Source of the DNA: Chloroflexota bacterium
Lineage (GTDB): Bacteria; Chloroflexota; UBA6077; JACCZL01
Reading direction: 5' to 3'
Assembly: GCA_020845495.1 (NCBI GenBank)
Contig: JADLFM010000128.1
Coordinates: 372,001-436,000 of the forward strand
DNA: 64,000 bases
Every line of letters begins with the position of its first letter. The stretch's first letter is position 1. This document shows, piece by piece, positions 1-8,486 of this stretch. Under the pieces are notes generated by a model. That model was not told the origin of the DNA. It made no database searches and saw only the letters and a list, made by a program, of their open reading frames with translations. A program made the translations under genes and the position numbers.

Positions 1-534
1 CGCGTACGCCAGGTTCGACGACTTCCCGCGCAACTCCCCTTCGTGATCCGGGTGATACGTCACCCAGAGATTGAGGAACGCGTCCTCGAACTGGGCAACG
101 AGACGGGCCGCGCAGGCGCGCGCTCCGGGATCGCGATCTTCGAAGGCCAGCACCACCGACACATTCGCGAGCGGGAAGTCCTGGGCTGCCAGATGATCCA
201 GCATCACCTCGAGCACTTCAGGCGGCTCGCGATAGGTGGGGATCAGCACCAGGTGCTGGGTCCGATCCCAGCCGGCGACGCTCTGGACGGCGGAGAGCCA
301 GTCCGTCTTTTGGCCGGACATCAGGCGGCGATAGCCGAGCAGGGCGAAGATCGCCGTATTGGCGGACTTGTAGACCCAGTAGACATTGAAGAGTAGGAGA
401 CAGTAGACCAGATACCGTGGCGCGACGATCGCGCCCCAGAGGGGGGATGTCAGGAGTACCCAGGTGAGGCTGCCCGTTCCGATTTCGAGCAGTCGCTGGG
501 TTCGCTGCATCCCGGCGCTCCGTGCTGCGCCCAC
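1..534 (-). CDS. Family 2 glycosyltransferase, partial (C-terminus outside window)
   Basis: This reading frame runs off the left edge of the window, so only about the first 178 residues are visible. Two hydrophobic stretches near the N-terminus (around WVLLTSPLWGAIVAPRYLVY) suggest membrane anchoring. They are followed by the GT2 nucleotide-sugar motif LIPTYREPPEVLE, then VVLAFEDRD and GELRGKSSNLAYA, which match the early GT-A fold of processive family 2 transferases. The GTG start at 534 is preferred because GGGGAGG lies five bases upstream; an in-frame ATG at 510 and another at 576 are alternatives. The acceptor and product cannot be told from this fragment. The family assignment is good; membrane topology is inferred. 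Confidence 0.8.
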   Translation of the reverse strand, partial: MGAARSAGMQRTQRLLEIGTGSLTWVLLTSPLWGAIVAPRYLVYCLLLFNVYWVYKSANTAIFALLGYRRLMSGQKTDWLSAVQSVAGWDRTQHLVLIPTYREPPEVLEVMLDHLAAQDFPLANVSVVLAFEDRDPGARACAARLVAQFEDAFLNLWVTYHPDHEGELRGKSSNLAYA

Positions 535-724
535 GTGCACCTCCCCGCGACCCGGCTGGAGCCTGGCGCGGCTCATTGTAGCGCTTCGGCCGGCAGACCG
601 CCGGCGTCCCGCGTGCTGGCCTCGGGAACGCGTCAAAGGCGCGTCCTCATGAGGGTCACGTGGCACGGCGCAGAGCACAACCCGTGCCGCTCACTCGCCG
701 GCCGCCCGCGCTCCGCTTACCTTA

Positions 725-1501
725 CTACACCGCTGCTGCCGAACCGCCGTCCACGTTGATGGCCGTGCCGCTGATGTAGCGGCCACGCTCAGACGCCAGG
801 AAGGCGATCAGGTCGCCCACTTCCTCGGCCTCGCCCACCCGTCCGAGCGGGACGTTCTTTCCAACCTGAGCGTAGTAGGTGTCCAGATCCTGACCGAGCG
901 CGCGGGCCCGCCGAACCCATTGGTCGCTCTTGATGAGGCCGATGCAGATGGCGTTCACTCGGATACGGTGTTGTGCCAGATCCTTCGAGGCAGCCTTGGT
1001 CAGCGCGATCCCGGCGGCCCGGCTCACGGTCGTCGGGACGGAGCTTGCCGGTGGCGTCTTCGCCCCGACGTTCACCACGTTGACGATCGCCCCGCCGCCG
1101 GCCTCGATCATGGCTGGTACCGCAAGGCGGATCGTCCGAATCGCACCGTACAGCTTGAGGTCGAGGTCCGCCTGCCAGTCAGCGTCGCTGACGGTGGTGA
1201 TCGGAGCGGCTGCCGACCGACCGGCGTTATTGACCAGGATGTCGAGCCGGCCAAAGCAGGTCAGGGCGGCATCGAACAGGTGGCGGATGTCCTCCTCACG
1301 GCTCACGTCGCCGGCGACCGGCACGATCTCACCGCCGGTCTCCTCGCGCAGCCGGCTGGCCGCGTCTTCGAGTGCGTCGGCCCGCCGAGCGCAGATCGCG
1401 ACGCGTGCACCCTCACGCGCGAGCGAGCGAGCGGTGGCAAAACCGATGCCGGCGCTACCACCTGTCACGATGGCTGCCTTCCCCTGTAGACCGAGATCCA
1501 T
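725..1501 (-). CDS. SDR-family protein with the whole catalytic tetrad replaced
   Basis: A 258-residue Rossmann protein of the short-chain dehydrogenase/reductase family. The cofactor loop TGGSAGIG (residues 13-20), the NNAG motif (91-94) and the C-terminal FLASERGRYISGTAINVDGG segment are all present. The Asn, Ser, Tyr and Lys of the classical tetrad align with Lys116, Asn144, Thr157 and Arg161 (segment VPTTVSRAAG). Ordinary SDR hydride transfer is therefore unlikely. The ATG start has GGAGG seven bases upstream. It may bind NAD(P)(H) without being a normal dehydrogenase, or use another chemistry. It follows the glycosyltransferase start by about 190 bases and has no obvious operon partner. 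Confidence 0.85.
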   Translation of the reverse strand: MDLGLQGKAAIVTGGSAGIGFATARSLAREGARVAICARRADALEDAASRLREETGGEIVPVAGDVSREEDIRHLFDAALTCFGRLDILVNNAGRSAAAPITTVSDADWQADLDLKLYGAIRTIRLAVPAMIEAGGGAIVNVVNVGAKTPPASSVPTTVSRAAGIALTKAASKDLAQHRIRVNAICIGLIKSDQWVRRARALGQDLDTYYAQVGKNVPLGRVGEAEEVGDLIAFLASERGRYISGTAINVDGGSAAAV

Positions 1502-1680
1502 ATGCTGGCCTCCTGACGCGCGGCCCGGTTGACGCGCCCGGGTCGATTATAGGGGTGCTGCACGCCTGGACCCAGCGCAGGAGTACCGAGACGGCGAGGC
1601 ATTCGCCACGGGCATTCGGGGTGCTCCAGGTATGAATCGGCGTGACTCGTCGAGAGCGATTGGCACAGGAGTGTCGATGC

Positions 1681-2529
1681 TCAGCCGCGCGCCTTCCAGG
1701 GGATCAGCCACCGTTCGAGCGCGTCGAGCAGCCAGAATGAGAGCACCCCGAGCGCCGCAATCGTCACCAGCCCCACGTACATATTTTCGAACGCGAACGT
1801 TTGCCAGGACTGCCAGATCAGGTAGCCAAGCCCGGCCTTGGCTGAGACCATCTCGGCCGTCACCAGCAGCAGCAATGCCACCCCCCAGCCGAGTTTGAGG
1901 CCGGCGAAGATGAACGGCAGTGCGCCGGGCAGGGCAATCGTGCGGTAGGTCGCCAGCCGGCCGGCCCCAAAGTTTCGCCCGACGTCCAGGTAGATCCGTT
2001 CGATGTTCGCCACGCCGGCCGCCGTGCTGATGAGCACCTGGAAAAACACGCCTACGGCGATGATCGCCCACTTCGACTGCTCGCCCAGCCCGAAGATCAG
2101 CATGACAAGCGGCAGGATCGCCACTTTCGGGATCGGATAGAGGGCGCCGACGATTGGCTGAAGCCCCGCCCGAACCAGGGGTACCAGTCCCATGACGACG
2201 CCGAGCGCGACGGCCGGGATTGCACCGAACAGGAAGCCGACAGCCGCGCGCGAGAGGCTGATGCCGACGTGGCCTGGGAGGCTCGTCCGCGACAGTTCGA
2301 GGAATGTCCCGACGATCGAGGTGGGAGCCGGAAAGAAGCGCGGGTCGAGGAGCCGGGTCCGCACCAGCACCTCCCAGAGGAGCAGCAGCACGAACGGCGC
2401 GAGCAAGGCAACCAGCCGCTCGGTGGTCTGCCCGGCGATGAAGCGCTGACGCCGCTCGCCCGCGCCCGTACGAACCTGGACGCGCGGCGGAGCGGTGGCC
2501 TGGCCCATCTCCGTCGACGTTTCGCGCAT
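1681..2529 (-). CDS. ABC transporter permease, SsuC/TauC type
   Basis: A 282-residue inner-membrane permease of the nitrate/sulfonate/taurine importer family (BPD_transp_1). Several hydrophobic spans are visible, for example LLAPFVLLLLWEVLV, AAVGFLFGAIPAVALGVVMG and WAIIAVGVFFQVLIS. The EAA coupling loop sits at TYRTIALPGALPFIFAGLKLGWG. The open frame extends to 2610, inside the upstream ATPase gene, but the ATG at 2529 gives the usual family length and starts 18 bases after the ATPase stop. It should pair with the ATPase at 2550-3386. No periplasmic substrate-binding gene lies next to them, so the substrate is unknown. Confidence 0.88.
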   Translation of the reverse strand: MRETSTEMGQATAPPRVQVRTGAGERRQRFIAGQTTERLVALLAPFVLLLLWEVLVRTRLLDPRFFPAPTSIVGTFLELSRTSLPGHVGISLSRAAVGFLFGAIPAVALGVVMGLVPLVRAGLQPIVGALYPIPKVAILPLVMLIFGLGEQSKWAIIAVGVFFQVLISTAAGVANIERIYLDVGRNFGAGRLATYRTIALPGALPFIFAGLKLGWGVALLLLVTAEMVSAKAGLGYLIWQSWQTFAFENMYVGLVTIAALGVLSFWLLDALERWLIPWKARG

Positions 2530-2549
2530 CGCCCTGGCCCCCACGTTCG

Positions 2550-3386
2550 TCAGGATACCGTCGATTCGGCGGCTCGCGCCCGCATCACTTCGTCTCGCAA
2601 CTGGCTCCATACCGCGTGGGCCGCCTCGCCGAACGCTGGCGAGGTCCGTAGCTCATAGACCTGACGCGGCCGTTCGAAGGTCACAGGAATGTCTGCCTTG
2701 AGGGTGCCGGGCCGCGCCGTCATCACCATCACCCGGTCGCCGAGGACGAGCGCCTCATCGATGCTGTGGGTGATGAACACCACCGTCTTCCGCGTCTCTT
2801 CCCAGATTTTCAGCACTTCTTCCTGCAACAGCGCCTTGTTCTGCTCGTCGAGCGACGCGAACGGCTCGTCCATCAGCAGGATTTCCGGATCGTTCGCGAA
2901 CGCTCGCGCGACCGATACCCGCTGCTTCATGCCGCCGGACAACTGATGGGGATACATGTCTGCATATCCGGATAAACCAACCCTGGCGACGTAATAGCCG
3001 ACGATCCCGCGTCGCTCTCGTGCGGGCACCCCGCGCATCCGCAATCCATACGCGATGTTGTCCCAGACGGTCATCCAGGGGAAGATCGCCTGCTCCTGGA
3101 ATACCATCGCGCTGAGCGGACGGCCTGGATCGGCGTGCGCCATCTCCAGCCGACCGGAGGTATGCTCCTCGAGGCCGGCCAGGATGCGCAGCAGCGTCGT
3201 TTTGCCGCAGCCAGATGGGCCGACGATGCAGCAGAACTGCCCATCGGGAACGACGAGGTCGACGTTGCTGAGCGCCTCGACGCGGCCGTTTCGAGCCTCG
3301 AACACCTTGCCAAGCTGCTGGCTCGCGATCTTCGGCGGGCGGCACACATCATCGCCTGAGGAGTGCACGAGTCGGGAGGACGCCAT
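2550..3386 (-). CDS. ABC transporter ATP-binding protein, SsuB/TauB type
   Basis: A 278-residue importer ATPase. Walker A is GPSGCGKTT, the Q-loop region is VFQEQAIFPWMTV, the signature is LSGGMKQR, Walker B is ILLMDEPFASLDE and the H-loop is VFITHSIDEAL. This pattern is typical of the ATPases of nitrate, sulfonate, taurine and pyrimidine-precursor importers. It lies directly upstream of the permease at 1681-2529 and probably forms one transcript with it. The first ATG lacks a clear ribosome binding site, so the true start may be a few codons further in. With no binding protein in the pair, the ligand cannot be assigned. Confidence 0.9.
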   Translation of the reverse strand: MASSRLVHSSGDDVCRPPKIASQQLGKVFEARNGRVEALSNVDLVVPDGQFCCIVGPSGCGKTTLLRILAGLEEHTSGRLEMAHADPGRPLSAMVFQEQAIFPWMTVWDNIAYGLRMRGVPARERRGIVGYYVARVGLSGYADMYPHQLSGGMKQRVSVARAFANDPEILLMDEPFASLDEQNKALLQEEVLKIWEETRKTVVFITHSIDEALVLGDRVMVMTARPGTLKADIPVTFERPRQVYELRTSPAFGEAAHAVWSQLRDEVMRARAAESTVS

Positions 3387-3775
3387 AGTGTACGGAGGGA
3401 CGGCTCCAGCAAGACGCGCCAGTTGTATTCGACGCTCGGGATGACTCTACCAGATGCGCGCCACTTCGCCCGTACACCCCGCGGTGACGCTCTAGCTACG
3501 CCTCCACTCACGGATGTGTACCTTACCCTGTTGCGTCTCGTATCGCCATTCACGGCGCACCTGACGGAGATACCCACAGCATCGCGGCAGTGCATCTCAC
3601 TAGGGACGACGACACCGGCCAGATTCCTCACAGCCATTGGCTCAGAATTCACCGAGATACTTCGCGCGCCCCTGGCGCCACTGGCGTCGGTTCTTCGCGA
3701 AACGTTGCTGGTTCGGATCGTGGATGGCGTATGATGTGAGTATTGAGTTATACGTTGTACCAGGGTGTGAGGAAG
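3387..3775. other. Divergent intergenic region without a supported gene
   Basis: About 390 bases between the divergent ABC ATPase and the small AT-hook-like gene. A forward open frame at 3363-3734 has no recognisable motif, overlaps the ATPase start and is not called. The region is less GC-rich than its surroundings and presumably holds promoters for both neighbours. I cannot point to a specific -35/-10 pair. Confidence 0.4.
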
Positions 3776-4111
3776 ATGCCACAGATCCGCGAGGTAGACA
3801 TTACCGAGAAGCAGCGGCTTCGCCAGCGCACCAAGGGGTATCAGGAGCGCGAGTCACTTCGGCAGGCCGTGGCGAACCTGCCAACGGACCGACTGTTGGA
3901 GCTCGAGCCAGATGAGGGGGAGTCCCTGCGGAAGATCAAGCTGAATCTCGCACGGGCGGCGAAAGAGGTCGGCCGTCCGATCGGGTATGGTGAGACGCGC
4001 GAGAACACCGTGCTGGCCTGGCTCTCCGACGGCGAGGCGCCGAAGCGCCGGCGTGGGCGCCGGCCGAAGGCGGCGTCGGCAGCCCCGACGAATGCGGAGC
4101 TGGGCGCCTGA
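3776..4111 (+). CDS. Small basic protein with AT-hook-like C-terminus, function unknown
   Basis: A 111-residue charged protein. The ATG at 3776 is chosen because GTGAGGAAG directly precedes it; a TTG at 3743 would add eleven residues. The middle (RKIKLNLARAAKEVGRPIGYGETRENTVLAWLSD) looks helical. The C-terminus KRRRGRRPKAASAA contains an RGRRP core resembling an AT-hook, which binds the DNA minor groove. A nucleoid or regulatory role is a guess from composition and size only. It ends just before a hairpin at 4201-4239 and faces the alcohol dehydrogenase gene. Confidence 0.6.
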   Translation: MPQIREVDITEKQRLRQRTKGYQERESLRQAVANLPTDRLLELEPDEGESLRKIKLNLARAAKEVGRPIGYGETRENTVLAWLSDGEAPKRRRGRRPKAASAAPTNAELGA

Positions 4112-4200
4112 CCTTCGCTGGCAGGATCCACGGCCACGCAACCCTTCCCGCTTCCAACATGGAGTGAGTTGGGCTGAAGAGCGTGCTGCAACATCGCTGA

Positions 4201-4239
4201 GGTGAGGGTTCCCGATGAAGCAGCGAGCGAACCCTCACC
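4201..4239. terminator. Hairpin between convergent genes
   Basis: GGTGAGGGTTC and GAACCCTCACC form an 11-bp perfect stem with a 17-base loop. It lies between the ends of the forward small gene and the reverse alcohol dehydrogenase gene. No T-tract follows on either strand, so a bidirectional terminator role is suggested only by position. Confidence 0.4.
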
Positions 4240-4306
4240 CCCATTGCGCGCGGCCCCTCCCCACCTGGAGCGAGGAGCAGGGCTGTCCTGGTCCCTGGTG
4301 ACCGCG

Positions 4307-5350
4307 CTACGCCGTGGCCCACGGGATGACGAGCGTCTTCACGCCCTGGCGGCTGCCGGCTGCCTCGAAGGCGTCGTGGATGCGGTCGAGCGGATAGCGC
4401 GTTCCGAGCATCGGTTCGATCTCCAGCACTGATAACAACTCCACGGCGCGGCGGAACTCGTAGGCTCGGATGAACGAGGCGCGAATCGTCAGTTCACGCT
4501 CGAACAGATCGTACGGCCGGAGCGTGATTTCGGCTGTTCCCGGCGCTACGCCCACCAGGACGACCGTGCCGCCCCTGCGCGGTAGCGAGATGGCGGCCTG
4601 AATCGTCGGGGCGGAGCCCACGGCCTCGAAGGCCACGTCCACCCCGATACCACCAGTCGCCGCGCGCAGCCGCTCGTGGAGGTCTTCGGCACGCGGGTTG
4701 ACGGTCACGTCTGCCCCGAGCCGCTCGGCGAGCGCCCGTCGGCCGGAATCCGGCTCAGAGACGGCGACCAGCGCCGCGCCGTTCCGCTTCGCCAGTTGGA
4801 GCAGCAGCAGCCCGATCGTGCCGGCTCCGACGATGGCGACCGTTCCGCCAGCACGTATGTTGGCAAGCTCGGTCGCGTGGACGCAGCAGGAGAGCGGCTC
4901 GGTCAGTGCGCCGTGCTCGACCGGGACGCCGGGCGGAAGAGGATAGACCGTCTGCTCGGGTACCAGGATGTACTCGGCGAACCCGCCGATTGCCGGCACC
5001 CGCCGCACACACATGTACGGCTGCGCTTCCCGGCAGAAGAAGCAGGCGCCGCACGGTAAGTTCGGGTCGATTGTGACGACCGCGCCGACGTCGACCGAAC
5101 GGACCTCCGGGCCGACCGCCACGACCGTACCCGACATTTCGTGGCCGAGCACCCGCGGCGGGGTATAGAGCGGGATTGAGCCATCCACGAGGTGTAGGTC
5201 AGTGCCACAGATACCGCAGGCGGCGACACGGACCAGCACCTCACGGCCACCTGGAGCGAGCAGCGGCTGGCGTTCGAGCCGTACGTCGTCGATACCCCGC
5301 CACATGGCGCAGGCCATCTCGGCCGGCAGGTCGGCTTTCGCGGCGCTCAC
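4307..5350 (-). CDS. Zinc-dependent alcohol dehydrogenase (MDR family, sorbitol/threonine dehydrogenase-like)
   Basis: A 347-residue medium-chain dehydrogenase. The catalytic zinc site is seen in CGICGTD and GHE. The structural zinc site is the four-cysteine lobe CGACFFCREAQPYMC. The NAD-binding Rossmann motif is VGAGTIG. Members oxidise secondary alcohols or polyols to ketones with NAD(P)+. The sequence resembles the sorbitol, threonine and 2,3-butanediol dehydrogenase branch, but the substrate cannot be told. The GTG start at 5350 follows AGGGAG. The next gene upstream on the same strand is a flavin reductase, 92 bases away, so co-transcription is possible. Confidence 0.9.
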   Translation of the reverse strand: MSAAKADLPAEMACAMWRGIDDVRLERQPLLAPGGREVLVRVAACGICGTDLHLVDGSIPLYTPPRVLGHEMSGTVVAVGPEVRSVDVGAVVTIDPNLPCGACFFCREAQPYMCVRRVPAIGGFAEYILVPEQTVYPLPPGVPVEHGALTEPLSCCVHATELANIRAGGTVAIVGAGTIGLLLLQLAKRNGAALVAVSEPDSGRRALAERLGADVTVNPRAEDLHERLRAATGGIGVDVAFEAVGSAPTIQAAISLPRRGGTVVLVGVAPGTAEITLRPYDLFERELTIRASFIRAYEFRRAVELLSVLEIEPMLGTRYPLDRIHDAFEAAGSRQGVKTLVIPWATA

Positions 5351-5442
5351 CAGGTCACTCCCTGCACGTTGCTTGCTCCTTCATCGCGGTTCTCACCATC
5401 GCTCGCGTCCCGTTCATACTGGGGCGCCCGCGTTCTGCTCCC

Positions 5443-5919
5443 TCAGGCCAACTCTCGATACTGACCCCGGAAGTAGACCAGCGGCTCGCCGTCGCGGGCG
5501 TCGCCGTCCTGGATCTCGCCGACCAGGATGGCATGATCGCCGCCCGGCAAGATTTCTCGCACCCGGCATTCGATCCAGCACAGGACGCCGTCGAGGATCG
5601 GCGCGCCGGTCGTCCTGCCGAGCCGGTGGGACAGGCCCTCATACTTGTTGAGCGCCTTACTGGCGAATCGACGCGAGATCTCTTCCTGATCGCTCGCCAG
5701 GATGTTGACCACGAAGCCGCCGTCGCGCTCGATGGCTGGCAGCGACTCGGAGCGAAGATCGACGCCGATCATACACATCCGCGGCTCGAGCGAGAGGGAG
5801 CAGAAAGCACTGGCAGTAAAGCCACGCATAATACCGTCGACATCGCGGCTGGTGATCACGGTGACGCCGCTGGTGAAGGACGCCATCAGGCGAAAGAATT
5901 GCTCTCGTTCGACGGGCAC
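5443..5919 (-). CDS. Flavin reductase-like FMN-binding protein
   Basis: A 158-residue split-barrel protein of the flavin reductase domain family (HpaC/RutF-like). The pattern FTSGVTVITSRDVDGIMRGFTASAFCSLSLEPRM near the N-terminus and GVDLRSESLPAI, FVVNILASDQEEISRRFAS in the middle are typical of FMN-binding reductases. These supply reduced flavin to two-component monooxygenases. The GTG start is preceded by GGGAGGAA. No oxygenase partner is next to it, so the recipient enzyme is unknown. It is divergent from the cyclase gene at 6221. Confidence 0.88.
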   Translation of the reverse strand: MPVEREQFFRLMASFTSGVTVITSRDVDGIMRGFTASAFCSLSLEPRMCMIGVDLRSESLPAIERDGGFVVNILASDQEEISRRFASKALNKYEGLSHRLGRTTGAPILDGVLCWIECRVREILPGGDHAILVGEIQDGDARDGEPLVYFRGQYRELA

Positions 5920-6220
5920 GCCGTTCCTCCCTGGGACGACAACGTGGAGCGGCGGTATGTCGCCATGCGCGCCCGCTCGTCCTGGCGAGACTACCCCGGC
6001 GCACCCCCGGGCGTCAATCCGTCGTGCCGAGAGGTCCGTACCGCTCGCCCGCGTACGGGCACAGGGATCGACGTGCCATCATGCGGCTCGACTCCGCCGG
6101 GTAAGGGGGTAATCGCAGGTCTGCCATCCGGGCTAGCATTGGCCGACAGATGCCGCCAACGGCCGAGCCGGGAGCAGCGGGCTTCCGACGAGTCAGCGGC
6201 GACGCAGGGAGGGTGTCACG
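5920..6220. other. Divergent promoter region
   Basis: About 300 bases between the flavin reductase (reverse) and the cyclase (forward). I see no gene and no strong palindrome. Promoters for both neighbours are expected here. Confidence 0.35.
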
Positions 6221-7189
6221 ATGGCGACGAGTGAGCGGACCACACCCGGTAGCGGCCGGCGGCCGACCGAGGCGCACCTGCTCGAATGGATGCAGTCCCT
6301 GTCGAACTGGGGACGCTGGGGCGCGGACGACCAGGCTGGCACCCTGAACTTGCTCTCGCCGGAGAAGGCGCTCCGAGCGCTCGCGCTTACACGCGAGGGC
6401 ACGACGGTCAGTTGCGCCCGGATCATCAACTATCAGCCCGCGCTCGACTCGCCGCGGCCACCGCAGTACTACGTCGTCTCCAGTGGCGACCAGTATCGTC
6501 CGGGCGAGGGGCCGGACCGGCAGGTCGCGATGGACTTCTTCGGGCTCATCTTTCACGGGCACACCATCACCCACATCGATAGTCTCGCCCATTTCTTCTG
6601 GGACGGCATGATGTACAACGGCGTCCCATCCGCGAAGATGAGTGTGCGGGACGGTGCGCTCAGCCACCACGTCGACGTCGCGAAGAGCGGCATCATCACC
6701 CGTGGCCTCCTGGTGGACGCGGCCCGACAGCGCGGCGTCGAGAAGATCGAGCGGGGCGACGGCGTCGGGCTGGACGACGTCGAGGGGTTCGAGCGCGAGA
6801 CCGGCCTCCGCGTCGAGGAGGGTGACGTGCTGCTGCTGCGGACCGGCCAGCTCGGCCACCGCGAGCGGACCGGCCCGGTCGATCCGGCGACGGCCGGCAG
6901 CGCTGGGCCGCTGCCGGAGCTTCTCCCGCTGCTCCGTGAGCGTGGCGTGGCGGTGCTGGGGTCCGACACCGGGAACGACGTGCAGCCATCTGGCTACGCC
7001 CGCTTCTCGGATCCGGTCCACCAGATTGGGATCGTCGCGCTGGGCCTCTGGATCCTCGACAACGCCTGGCTGGACGACCTGGCCGAGGCGTGTGCAGCGC
7101 GGGGCCGCTACGAATTTGCGCTCTCGATTCTGCCGCTGCGCATCCCCAACGCGACCGGCTCGCCAGTCAACCCGGTCGCCATCTTTTGA
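6221..7189 (+). CDS. Cyclase-family metal-dependent hydrolase (kynurenine formamidase-like)
   Basis: A 322-residue protein of the cyclase family (PF04199 type), which includes bacterial kynurenine formamidase and isatin hydrolase. The metal-binding signature HGHTITHIDSLAHF is visible near residues 110-125. A later acidic and His-containing segment, GVAVLGSDTGNDVQPSG, matches the second half of the fold. These enzymes hydrolyse cyclic or aryl amides and lactone-like substrates. GGGAGGG precedes the ATG start. A strong hairpin overlaps its stop codon, so it is probably transcribed alone. The substrate is not inferable. Confidence 0.85.
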   Translation: MATSERTTPGSGRRPTEAHLLEWMQSLSNWGRWGADDQAGTLNLLSPEKALRALALTREGTTVSCARIINYQPALDSPRPPQYYVVSSGDQYRPGEGPDRQVAMDFFGLIFHGHTITHIDSLAHFFWDGMMYNGVPSAKMSVRDGALSHHVDVAKSGIITRGLLVDAARQRGVEKIERGDGVGLDDVEGFERETGLRVEEGDVLLLRTGQLGHRERTGPVDPATAGSAGPLPELLPLLRERGVAVLGSDTGNDVQPSGYARFSDPVHQIGIVALGLWILDNAWLDDLAEACAARGRYEFALSILPLRIPNATGSPVNPVAIF

Positions 7190-7233
7190 ACGCTCGGCTG
7201 GCCTGGGCGGCACCTGGGCCAGCCGAGCGTTCA
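7187..7233 (+). terminator. Hairpin at the end of the cyclase gene
   Basis: A perfect 17-bp stem, whose core is GAACGCTCGGCTGGCC with its exact complement, surrounds a 13-base loop and overlaps the TGA of the cyclase gene. There is no run of T after it. Its strength and position argue for termination or mRNA 3'-end protection. Confidence 0.6.
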
Positions 7234-7762
7234 TCGATTGTGCTCTGTCGCACCCGCGACGCCACGCGAGAGTGGGCAGCCGGGAAGGGGGACCAGACAG
7301 CCAGTGAGGGCAAGACAGCCTGGAGGCCGGCGCCACAGGCTGTGCGCCATCACGGCTACGCGGCCTTCGTTCCAGGAAGCAAGGTGGGCAGGCAGGACGG
7401 CACGTCAGTTGGCGGGTGATGGCCTGGCTGCCGCTGAGGTCCAGGTATGGCCGAGGCGATGGTCAGTCGGCAGCGTCCGACAACGGTATGGGTTGCCGTC
7501 GGCGGGGCGTGCGAAGAGGCGCGAGGACGAGCGTTGGGAGCGTTGGGATCGAGACGCGACCGCACAACCGAGGGCGGGAAGGTCGTTTTCGCGCGTGGCG
7601 ACCTTCCACCGAAATGGCGTGCTGCGTAATCGCAGCGCAATACTTATTAGTGTCACACTGCTTAGGCCATGTCCCTGTTCCAGGACTGCTCGGCACGGGT
7701 TCGGCACGGCGAGTGCAGCCGGTCAGTGCCGGGAGTGAGAAGGGACACGTCGGCGTGGGGGG
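7234..7762. other. Intergenic stretch without a supported gene
   Basis: About 530 bases between the hairpin after the cyclase gene and the MarR gene. Several short open frames exist on both strands but none has a ribosome binding site plus recognisable sequence. An AT-richer patch around 7640-7670 may hold the MarR promoter. Confidence 0.4.
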
Positions 7763-8410
7763 ATGTCGAAGCGTGATGGGCGAAGCAGCCCAGGTTGGAC
7801 GCGGAGCGTGAGCGAGCAGACTCGTCGGGCGGAGATCCTGGAGCAGATCGTAGACCTGGAGCCCGAGATGCTCCGGGTTCTTGGTCCGGCTCAGGCGCGT
7901 GATTGGGTGGACGTCGACCTGACGATGTCCCAGCTCAAAATGCTGTTCGTCCTCCTCTCCTCGGCCATGCCCGACGGCTCACACGGATTACGGGTCAGTG
8001 AAGTCGCACGCTGCCTCGGCGTCACCCTCCCGACGGTGACCGCCGTCATGGACAAACTCGTCGAGCGTGGGCTCGTGCGCCGCGATGACGACCCGCTCGA
8101 CCGCCGACAGCATGTCTGCCGCCTGACCGGCGAAGGTCAGGTGCTCATCGATCGTCTGATGGCGGGACGCCGCGCGTTCACGACTGCGCTCCTTGCCTAC
8201 CTCGACGACGATGAATTGTGCGCCTTTCTGAACGGCATGCAGATGCTCCTGGAGGCGGCGAAGCGGCTTCGCTCGGGCGAGCCGGCACCCTATCCCACGA
8301 GCGTCGAGTCGTCGAACGGCCAGGCTCCGAACGCCGAGCCGACGCGGACGGGCAGTTCCCCGGGGGCGTCTGGGGGCGCGCCAAACGTGCCAGGCGCATC
8401 CGTCGCCTGA
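7763..8410 (+). CDS. MarR-family transcriptional regulator
   Basis: A 215-residue winged-helix regulator, or about 200 residues if the GTG at 7808 is used. The helix-turn-helix lies at LRVSEVARCLGVTLPTVTAVMDKLVERGLVRR. The wing DDPLDRRQHVCRLTGEG is the hallmark of MarR proteins. These bind palindromes as dimers and are commonly released by small phenolic or lipophilic ligands. The C-terminal 50 residues are Pro/Gly/Ala-rich and probably disordered. Its target is unknown; the nearest genes are the cyclase upstream and a convergent membrane protein downstream. Confidence 0.88.
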   Translation: MSKRDGRSSPGWTRSVSEQTRRAEILEQIVDLEPEMLRVLGPAQARDWVDVDLTMSQLKMLFVLLSSAMPDGSHGLRVSEVARCLGVTLPTVTAVMDKLVERGLVRRDDDPLDRRQHVCRLTGEGQVLIDRLMAGRRAFTTALLAYLDDDELCAFLNGMQMLLEAAKRLRSGEPAPYPTSVESSNGQAPNAEPTRTGSSPGASGGAPNVPGASVA

Positions 8411-8486
8411 AACGGACACGCAGAAGCAGTTCAGCGTGCCATCGCGCCCGGATCCAGGCGTCTACCCCGCCAGATGCGCGGTGCAC

